Under the pieces are notes generated by a model. The model worked only from the letters and a program-made list of their open reading frames with translations. It had not been told where the DNA came from and searched no databases. Positions 6,057 to 11,265 of a stretch of 11,945 nt of DNA are shown piece by piece. The stretch spans positions 1 through 11,945 of the forward strand of contig JAKUTI010000066.1 in the NCBI GenBank assembly GCA_022448765.1, written 5' to 3'. The first letter of the stretch is position 1. Each line of letters opens with the position of its first letter. Source of the DNA: Pseudomonadales bacterium. Lineage in GTDB: Bacteria; Pseudomonadota; Gammaproteobacteria; Pseudomonadales; Azotimanducaceae. The translations under genes and the position numbers were made by a program.

Positions 6057-7691
6057 TTACTCGGCCGAGATCTGAATTTCTTTGTCAGTAATGAACTCAA
6101 GCAACGCCGGCGTGCCGTCCTTGGTCGCGTCGAGTCCGCGTTGGATTGCAGCGGGTATATCGCCGGGATCCGTGACGCGTTCACCGAAGCCGCCAAAGGA
6201 TTTAGCCATGTCCGCGTAGTGGCCGCTGATGTCGGTTGAACCGTATTTCTCTTGGGCGACTTGCATGATGGGGATTTCGATGGCCATTGAGAAGTTGTTC
6301 ATCAGCACCGAGAGAATCGGGATTCGCTCACGCGCTGCTGTTTCAAAGTCCATCCCGGTGAAACCGATGGCGGCGTCACCCCAAACGTTGATGCAGGTCT
6401 TATCGGGATGCGCCAGTTTCGCCCCCATTGCAAGGCCAAGGCCGTAACCGAGTTGTGTGGTCTTGCCCCAACCGATATACGAAAGGGGCGTTGTTGCCTC
6501 CCAAAAGGGTGACAATTGATCGCGTGGGCTTCCGGCATCGTGCGTGATAATCGTGTTGTCGATATCCACGGCATCGTGGAGTTCCTTCAGTACGCGATAA
6601 GGATTGATGGGGGCCTCATTGTTGGTACGTTTTGCTTCCCATTCGGCCAGCCACTCCTCCTTGATCTTCGCAATGCGCGCGGCCACGACGCCCTCACGAT
6701 TGTCGGCCTGGGTTCGATCCCGATCGGCCATCGAGTCGTTGAGGGCTTGCAACGAAAGTTTGGCGTCCCCGATGAGAGCGTGTTGGACTTCGATATCCTT
6801 ATTAAGATCCATCGGATCGAGGGTGGCGTGGATGATGGTTTTTCCACGGGGCATGGGTACCCCAAATCCGGTTAGTGCAAAACTACAACCAATACCAAGA
6901 ATAACGTCTGCCTCAGCCAAGTAGGTTTTGACAGGGCGCGGGTTTGCACGTCCTCCTGAACCGAGCGATAGAGCGTGTGTTTCCGGAAACGCGCTCTTAC
7001 CTTCAAGACTTGTAGTGACCGGTATTTGCCATGTTTCGGCGAGGCTCCGTAGTTCATCCCATGCCTCCGCGTAGTGAACACCTTGCCCCGCGTATATGAC
7101 CGGTCTTTCGGCCGCGGCGAGGACGGCTGCAGCTTCATCGACCGCCAAGGGATCTGGTCCGGTGCGCGTTGAGAAGGATGGCGTGTAAACCCAATCTTCG
7201 GGGACGTCTTCGCGAAAGAGGTCAACGGGAACCTCGACTAATACTGGTCCTGGTCGCCCATTTCTTAGTTGGGAAAACGCGCGGCGCATAACCTCGGGGA
7301 CGGCTCGCCCCATCGTTAACGGCGCGGCCCATTTGGTGACATGTTGCATATTCAGCGTTGAATTGAAATTTGGGTAGTAGTTAGCGAGCCTGCGTGGATA
7401 ACCCGCGGGTAGCACCAGGATAGGGACCGATTCGGAATACGCTTGGGCCACCCCCCCGAATGCATTTTCGGAACCTGGTCCGTGTTGCATGGCGAAGACC
7501 CCGATCTTCTTTCCGGAAGACAAGCGCGAATATGCGTCCGCCATGTGTAAACCGATGCGTTCTTGGCGGACGATAATCGTACGGATATCCGCGACAGCGG
7601 CTGCCTCAATGATTGGATTCACGGGATAGCTGAAGAGTATTTCAACTCCTTCTTCCTTTAGGACATGGGCGATGGCGTCCGCAACTTTCAC
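6057..7691 (-). CDS. Thiamine diphosphate-dependent enzyme of the acetolactate synthase superfamily
   Basis: A 544-residue enzyme with the three-domain layout of ALS, pyruvate oxidase and 2-hydroxyacyl-CoA lyase relatives. The PYR domain (~1-165) has the cofactor-activating glutamate E44 in V-R-Q-E-R-I-G-L-H-M-A-D-A-Y-S-R and the H-G-P-G-S-E-N loop (70-76). A central DHS-like domain spans ~185-320. The PP domain (~365-535) has the ThDP/Mg motif starting G-D-A (438-440), continuing A-I-G-F-T-G-M-D-F-E-T-A and ending in N465-N466. G-D-A replaces the commoner G-D-G. It is not a housekeeping IlvB: the motif form is closer to the G-D-S-A-F-G-F-S-G-M style of oxalyl-CoA decarboxylase/2-hydroxyacyl-CoA lyase, so a lyase or decarboxylase role is possible, with unknown substrate. 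The start is GTG at 7689-7691 with GGAGG eight bases upstream. It is the first gene of an operon with the PhyH-HEAT gene. Confidence 0.9.
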   Translation of the reverse strand: MKVADAIAHVLKEEGVEILFSYPVNPIIEAAAVADIRTIIVRQERIGLHMADAYSRLSSGKKIGVFAMQHGPGSENAFGGVAQAYSESVPILVLPAGYPRRLANYYPNFNSTLNMQHVTKWAAPLTMGRAVPEVMRRAFSQLRNGRPGPVLVEVPVDLFREDVPEDWVYTPSFSTRTGPDPLAVDEAAAVLAAAERPVIYAGQGVHYAEAWDELRSLAETWQIPVTTSLEGKSAFPETHALSLGSGGRANPRPVKTYLAEADVILGIGCSFALTGFGVPMPRGKTIIHATLDPMDLNKDIEVQHALIGDAKLSLQALNDSMADRDRTQADNREGVVAARIAKIKEEWLAEWEAKRTNNEAPINPYRVLKELHDAVDIDNTIITHDAGSPRDQLSPFWEATTPLSYIGWGKTTQLGYGLGLAMGAKLAHPDKTCINVWGDAAIGFTGMDFETAARERIPILSVLMNNFSMAIEIPIMQVAQEKYGSTDISGHYADMAKSFGGFGERVTDPGDIPAAIQRGLDATKDGTPALLEFITDKEIQISAE

Positions 7692-7910
7692 AGTGGTTTC
7701 CTCCGGAGAAACCGACCACTCTGCTAGAAAACGAATGGCATCGCAAATCCGTTATCGCGAGGTTCGCGCAGCGAAGAATAGCTAAAGAAGCTCTCGTGAA
7801 AGGGGACTCGAATGTTTTTCGAAGCGAACACTATTCTTATCGGTATTTGCTGAGGAGTGGAGACCGGACTACTCTTCCGACAACGTCAGCGCGCCGAGTT
7901 TGGGGGATGA
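7692..7910. promoter_or_regulatory. Divergent control region between ThDP/PhyH operon and nitrile hydratase operon
   Basis: A 219-base gap from which two operons diverge, so promoters for both must lie here or further in. Visible structures are the dyad at 7695-7713, a short perfect inverted repeat CGCGA-GGT-TCGCG (7756-7768), and AAGAATAG (7774-7781) inverted as CTATTCTT (7831-7838), the last possibly by chance. No clear -35/-10 pair was found. A reading frame beginning at 7796 lacks a ribosome site and is not supported as a gene. Confidence 0.4.
7695..7713 (-). promoter_or_regulatory. Inverted repeat enclosing the Shine-Dalgarno site of the ThDP enzyme gene
   Basis: On the minus strand GGTTTC (7713-7708) and GAAACC (7700-7695) are perfect inverted copies around a seven-base centre TCCGGAG. 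The GGAGG ribosome site (7704-7700) lies in the centre and first base of the right arm, eight bases before the GTG start. It could be an mRNA hairpin presenting or hiding the ribosome site, or a DNA operator. Confidence 0.4.
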
Positions 7911-8939
7911 ATGCCAGTGGACGAGTCTTTGCTTGTACGGGGCGCACCCGGGTCACCCTACACTCGAAAAATGCTCGCGGTCCTTCGTTATCGACGTATT
8001 CCTTATCGTTTCTTTACGGGTGGTCTTTGGGAGGATCGAGAGGATTTGCCCGGGGCTAAAGTCGAGCTACTACCCACCTTCTATTTACCGGATGCGATGG
8101 GCGAACTTGAGGCAGTCGTCGATTCGACCCCCATCATTCGTCGGTTAGAGAGCGAAATACCAGGTCGGCCAGTGCTTCCTGAGGATCCGGTGCTTCGGTT
8201 TCTCGACTACCTGCTCGAAGATTACGGGGATGAGTGGTTAACCAAGGCCATGTTCCACTATCGATGGTATTACGAACCGGATATTGAAAAAGCCGGCGCG
8301 ATACTGCCTCGCTGGCGTGCGTTGACCCGAAGCACCGAGGAAATTGAGCAGCTTTCAACGTTTATTAAAGACCGGCAGATCCGCCGCTTGTACGTGGTGG
8401 GTAGTAACGACATCACGGCTGGCGTTATCGAAGCGAGTTACAAACGGTTCTTGGATCTGTTTGCCGCACACATCAAAAACGGTCCTTTCGTGTTGGGCCG
8501 ACGGCCGGGCGCAAGCGACTTTGGAATGTTCGGTCAGCTGACCCAGCTAGCCGCCTTCGATCCAACCCCGATGGCGGTGACGATGGAGCGTGCGCCCGAC
8601 GTGCATGCGTGGGTCTCCGTGGTCGAGGATTTGTCGGGGCTCGAACCGTCTGACGATGATTGGTTTGAACGCGATGCACTGCCGGAAACGTTTAAGGCTT
8701 TGCTAACGGAGGTAGGACGCACCTACGTCCCGGTGTTGCTCGCAAACGCTGTGGCAGTCGACGACGGTGTCGATATCATGACGACAGAGGTTGATGGAAG
8801 CGTATGGGAACAGACACCCTTTCCGTACCAGGCAAAGTGTCTACAGTGGATCCGACAAGAGTTTGCTCGGTTGGATCCAGAGGACCGTGACGTGGTCGGG
8901 GATATCCTTGCCGGCACGGGCTGCGAAAGACTTTTTTGA
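7911..8939 (+). CDS. GST-fold protein with long C-terminal extension, first gene of the nitrile hydratase operon
   Basis: A 342-residue protein with a GST-type N-terminal thioredoxin-fold domain (~6-85): the active-site stretch G-A-P-G-S-P-Y-T-R-K (11-20) with S15 as a candidate catalytic or glutathione-contact residue, a probable cis-proline P55 (L-L-P-T-F-Y), and D71-S72 in the place of the glutathione-binding E-S pair. A helical domain follows, with F-V-L-G-R-R-P-G-A-S-D-F (193-204) matching the GST C-domain helix cap. Residues ~255-342 are an extra tail beyond the usual ~210-230 residues, which I do not recognise. There is no cysteine in the active-site loop, so a simple glutaredoxin-like role is unlikely. 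The frame has TGA just before ATG 7911, fixing the upstream limit; GGGGGA (7902-7907) precedes it. GTG 7917 is an alternative. Its stop overlaps the next start (TGATG). Confidence 0.75.
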   Translation: MPVDESLLVRGAPGSPYTRKMLAVLRYRRIPYRFFTGGLWEDREDLPGAKVELLPTFYLPDAMGELEAVVDSTPIIRRLESEIPGRPVLPEDPVLRFLDYLLEDYGDEWLTKAMFHYRWYYEPDIEKAGAILPRWRALTRSTEEIEQLSTFIKDRQIRRLYVVGSNDITAGVIEASYKRFLDLFAAHIKNGPFVLGRRPGASDFGMFGQLTQLAAFDPTPMAVTMERAPDVHAWVSVVEDLSGLEPSDDDWFERDALPETFKALLTEVGRTYVPVLLANAVAVDDGVDIMTTEVDGSVWEQTPFPYQAKCLQWIRQEFARLDPEDRDVVGDILAGTGCERLF

Positions 8940-9532
8940 TGCTTCGCTGGCTCCTCCTTACTGGCTTCTACGCGGGTTTTTTCTTTTGGTACACGAACTT
9001 TGAAGCGCCGTTGACTCGCGAGGAAGCTGATGCGTTTCTCGCACAAATTCGGGAACGCGGCGCCGATCCTGATCGATTGGCGGCGTTAACGCGGTTTCTA
9101 TACGAGGACGATGGTGACGATTTTGTGATGGTGAATCTCATCGACATGCGAAAGCACGACCCGAAAACGGGACAGGAAGCGCCTGATCAACAGCTCGATC
9201 GTTACATGGCGTATATGTGGCCAGCGTTATTTCGGCGCGCTTGTCACCCGGTCTTCTTCAGTCAGGGACGGTACGAGGCGCTGGATATATGGGGAATCGA
9301 GGGCGCTCAGAATTGGTCGCAATTTGCAATGATGCGATATCGAAGCCGGCGCGACATGTTGGAGATTTCAAGCAATCCGCAGTTCGAAGGTTCGCACGAC
9401 TTTAAGATTGCGGCGATGCAAAAAACCGTGGCGTTTCCCGTATCGGGGGGGTTCGGTTATGCGGATCCCCGGTGGCTCTTGGCGGGGCTGTTTTTGGTAC
9501 TGGGATTATTAGTCCGTCGCCGAAACCGATGA
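8939..9532 (+). CDS. Two-TM membrane protein with DUF1330-like (ferredoxin-like alpha/beta) domain
   Basis: A 197-residue protein. Residues 3-19 (L-R-W-L-L-L-T-G-F-Y-A-G-F-F-F-W) form an N-terminal membrane segment or uncleaved signal anchor, and 179-192 (W-L-L-A-G-L-F-L-V-L-G-L-L-V) form a C-terminal one followed by R-R-R-N-R, a positive stop-transfer. Between them, residues ~60-168 resemble DUF1330-type dimeric alpha/beta barrels: D-D-F-V-M-V-N-L-I-D-M-R (60-71), a charged D-R-Y-M-A-Y helix, a Y-E-A-L-D-I-W strand, F-A-M-M-R-Y-R-S-R-R-D-M-L-E-I (129-143) and a closing N-P-Q-F-E...H-D-F-K-I-A-A-M-Q-K-T-V-A-F-P. The similarity is by eye. Function is unknown. ATG 8939 shares its A with the TGA of the previous gene, so the two are translationally coupled; the next gene, nitrile hydratase beta, follows after 33 bases. 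Confidence 0.75.
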   Translation: MLRWLLLTGFYAGFFFWYTNFEAPLTREEADAFLAQIRERGADPDRLAALTRFLYEDDGDDFVMVNLIDMRKHDPKTGQEAPDQQLDRYMAYMWPALFRRACHPVFFSQGRYEALDIWGIEGAQNWSQFAMMRYRSRRDMLEISSNPQFEGSHDFKIAAMQKTVAFPVSGGFGYADPRWLLAGLFLVLGLLVRRRNR

Positions 9533-9565
9533 CGGTAAACTAGGGTTGGGGAATTAGGACAGCAC

Positions 9566-10249
9566 GTGGACGGCATACACGATTTGGGTGGAAAACATGG
9601 GTTCGGTTCGGTCAATCCTGAATCGGATGAACCCGTCTTTTACGCTCGGTGGGAGGCACGGGTGTTCGCGATGAGCCTCCAACTTGGAGGTAACTTGGAT
9701 CGCTCACGCCATGCGATAGAACGGATCGATCCGATCAGCTATCTCGCCGATAGCTATTACGGCCGATGGCTAGGAGGACTCGAAACCAGGCTGGTGGAAG
9801 ACGGTGTCTTGAGCCAAGCTGAAATTTCGGAACGTGCACAGGCACTCGGCGCTAGTCCGAACGATCGGGTGGCCGCGCGACCGAAACCCTCCCAGCAGTA
9901 CCGGCATGATTACCAATCGGCCACGCCCCCGACGTCAACGGCCGAGCGACCGCTTGAGACGTTGCCGCGTTTCGAGTTAGGTGATCGGGTCCGTACTCAC
10001 AACGTTTCGGTGGAAGGCCATACGCGCATGCCGGCATATGTGCGCGGCTGCATTGGCGAGGTGATTGCGGTCCACGGTGGCTGGGTGTTCCCGGACAGAC
10101 ATGCCAGTGGACAAGACGACTGCGCGGAGTACCTCTATACCGTTCGTTTCACCGCTGAAATGCTTTGGGGTAGCGAGAGTGAGGACAATGTGGAGCTCAG
10201 CATCGATCTCTTTGAGCCCTACCTCGATTCGGTGAGCGCCGATGGCTGA
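9566..10249 (+). CDS. nthB: Nitrile hydratase subunit beta
   Basis: A 227-residue beta subunit of nitrile hydratase, the cytoplasmic metalloenzyme that hydrates nitriles to amides. The N-terminus M-D-G-I-H-D-L-G-G-K-H-G-F-G is the family signature. The helical N-terminal half includes W-E-A-R-V-F-A-M (29-36), A-I-E-R-I-D-P-I-S-Y-L (50-60; R53 is a candidate for the arginine that hydrogen-bonds the oxidised claw cysteines) and Y-Y-G-R-W-L-G-G-L-E. A Pro-rich linker (~105-135) leads to the beta-barrel half: F-E-L-G-D-R-V-R (136-143), H-T-R-M-P-A-Y-V-R-G (152-161) and H-G-G-W-V-F-P-D. Both halves are in one chain, which argues against thiocyanate hydrolase, whose counterpart is split. GTG 9566 has AGGA six bases upstream. 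It overlaps the alpha gene by eight bases; the beta-alpha order is typical of cobalt-type clusters. Confidence 0.96.
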   Translation: MDGIHDLGGKHGFGSVNPESDEPVFYARWEARVFAMSLQLGGNLDRSRHAIERIDPISYLADSYYGRWLGGLETRLVEDGVLSQAEISERAQALGASPNDRVAARPKPSQQYRHDYQSATPPTSTAERPLETLPRFELGDRVRTHNVSVEGHTRMPAYVRGCIGEVIAVHGGWVFPDRHASGQDDCAEYLYTVRFTAEMLWGSESEDNVELSIDLFEPYLDSVSADG

Positions 10250-10817
10250 TTCCCGGATGGCACTTCGAGCTGAGGCTTTGGAAAGCTTATTGATAGAGAA
10301 AGGCCTGGTCGACGCAGATCGGATCGAGGAGACAATTGCTTTTTATAACGAGCGTGTCGGACCCATGAACGGAGCCCAAGTCGTGGCGCGTGCATGGCAA
10401 GATGCAGCATTCAAGGAGCGGTTGCTCGAGGATGGTACCGCGGCAATTCAGGAATTTGGATTTTCAGGCGGACAAGTCGACAAGTTGGTCGTTGTCGAGA
10501 ATACGCCGGATGTGCACAACGTGGTCGTGTGCACTCTGTGTTCCTGTTATCCCTGGGCAGTCCTGGGGCTGCCGCCTCGATGGTACAAGGACCCTGCTTA
10601 TCGCTCGCGCGTTGTTAGAGAGCCGAGGACCGTATTGCAGGAGTTTGGTACGACCATTCCCGACAGCACGAAAGTTCAGGTATGGGATTCCTCGGCTGAG
10701 GTTCGTTACATGGTGCTACCGGCGATGCCGCGGTCCTGGGCGGGTCGGGCGCACGATGTCCTCGCGTCCAAGGTATCGAGGGACAGCATGATCGGCGTTC
10801 AAGTGCTTTTGGATTGA
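10242..10817 (+). CDS. nthA: Nitrile hydratase subunit alpha, cobalt type
   Basis: A 191-residue catalytic alpha subunit. The metal claw V-C-T-L-C-S-C-Y-P-W is at 96-105: C97, C100 and C102 with S101 supply the ligands, and C100 and C102 would be the cysteines oxidised to sulfinic and sulfenic acid. The threonine after the first cysteine (C-T-L-C-S-C rather than C-S-L-C-S-C) and the Y-P-W continuation mark the noncorrin cobalt class. The following V-L-G-L-P-P-R-W-Y-K-D-P-A-Y-R-S-R-V-V-R-E-P-R and the late V-Q-V-W-D-S-S-A-E-V-R-Y-M-V-L-P are further family signatures. The length is slightly short of the usual ~200-210, with a compact N-terminus. ATG 10242 lies inside the end of the beta gene with GGTGAG (10231-10236) upstream, giving translational coupling for balanced subunit synthesis. 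The physiological nitrile is unknown. Confidence 0.97.
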   Translation: MADSRMALRAEALESLLIEKGLVDADRIEETIAFYNERVGPMNGAQVVARAWQDAAFKERLLEDGTAAIQEFGFSGGQVDKLVVVENTPDVHNVVVCTLCSCYPWAVLGLPPRWYKDPAYRSRVVREPRTVLQEFGTTIPDSTKVQVWDSSAEVRYMVLPAMPRSWAGRAHDVLASKVSRDSMIGVQVLLD

Positions 10818-10856
10818 GCGTGGACCGGTTTGGTCATGTCGAAACGGAGCTGAATC

Positions 10857-11204
10857 ATGAACGATGCCGGTGAACTGCCACTGAACGATGACTACCAGCC
10901 ACCGATGGCCAACGGCGAAGTCCTGTTTGACGAGCCGTGGCAGGGGCGAGTGTTTGCCATGGCGCTATTGCTGGAGGAGCAAGAGTGCTTTGCATGGGAG
11001 GAATTTCAAGCAGTGCTCATTGAGGTGATCGACGACTGGGAGTTATCTGATGCGCGCGACGGCGCATATGCATACTACGAGCATTTTCAGGAGGCGCTGA
11101 AGCGCGTGTTGGCGACAAAGAACGTTTTGGAATTGAAGGAACTAGACGCCAGGACGGCTGCATTTGCTGCCCGCCCTCACGGCCATGACCATCCAGCCAC
11201 CTGA
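10857..11204 (+). CDS. Nitrile hydratase accessory (activator) protein
   Basis: A 115-residue protein of the nitrile hydratase activator family (P14K/NhlE type), small chaperones needed to load cobalt and mature the cysteines of the alpha subunit. The core F-D-E-P-W-Q-G-R-V-F-A-M-A-L-L-L (24-39), the helix with F-A-W-E-E-F-Q, and Y-Y-E-H-F-Q-E-A-L-K-R-V-L (73-85) match the family. The W-x-x-R-V-F-A-M segment is nearly identical to the beta subunit's own N-terminal helix, in line with the known relation between activator and beta N-domain. The C-terminal tail has H-G-H-D-H (108-112), a possible metal-binding cluster. ATG 10857 has GGAG (10846-10849) seven bases upstream, and lies 39 bases after the alpha stop. 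It appears to be the last gene of the operon. Confidence 0.92.
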   Translation: MNDAGELPLNDDYQPPMANGEVLFDEPWQGRVFAMALLLEEQECFAWEEFQAVLIEVIDDWELSDARDGAYAYYEHFQEALKRVLATKNVLELKELDARTAAFAARPHGHDHPAT

Positions 11205-11265
11205 TGGTTCGCGAAGTCATGACAGTGGGGTCCGGACAACGCAGACAAATCACAACGTCGAGACA
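11205..11265. other. Convergent gap between the nitrile hydratase operon and the LLM gene
   Basis: Sixty-one bases between converging stops. ACCATC (11188-11193) and GATGGT (11203-11208) could pair over the stop codon, but there is no T run on either strand, so no intrinsic terminator is called. Nothing else is recognised. Confidence 0.35.

Noticed and set aside
6053..6196. 48-residue N-terminal extension of the PhyH-HEAT protein from an upstream ATG
   Set aside because: It would lie wholly inside the ThDP enzyme gene and its residues do not resemble the PhyH family; the GTG at 6050-6052 gives a normal N-terminus.
6057..7691. Housekeeping acetolactate synthase (IlvB) or sulfoacetaldehyde acetyltransferase (Xsc)
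   Set aside because: No small regulatory subunit follows, the ThDP motif differs from IlvB, and the protein is shorter than Xsc; neither identity can be defended by eye.
7774..7838. 8-base inverted repeat AAGAATAG / CTATTCTT, 49 bases apart
   Set aside because: A match of this size is expected by chance fairly often in a 219-base gap.
7796..8059. Open frame of 87 codons starting in the divergent gap and running into the GST-like gene
   Set aside because: No ribosome site, composition not protein-like, and most of it overlaps the well-supported GST-like gene in another frame.
9566..10817. Thiocyanate hydrolase as an alternative to nitrile hydratase
   Set aside because: Thiocyanate hydrolase has the beta equivalent split in two subunits; here one continuous chain carries both halves, as in nitrile hydratase.
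10835..10852. Five-codon frame ATG-TCG-AAA-CGG-AGC-TGA just before the activator gene
   Set aside because: Too short to support as a leader peptide; its overlap with the Shine-Dalgarno site is probably chance.
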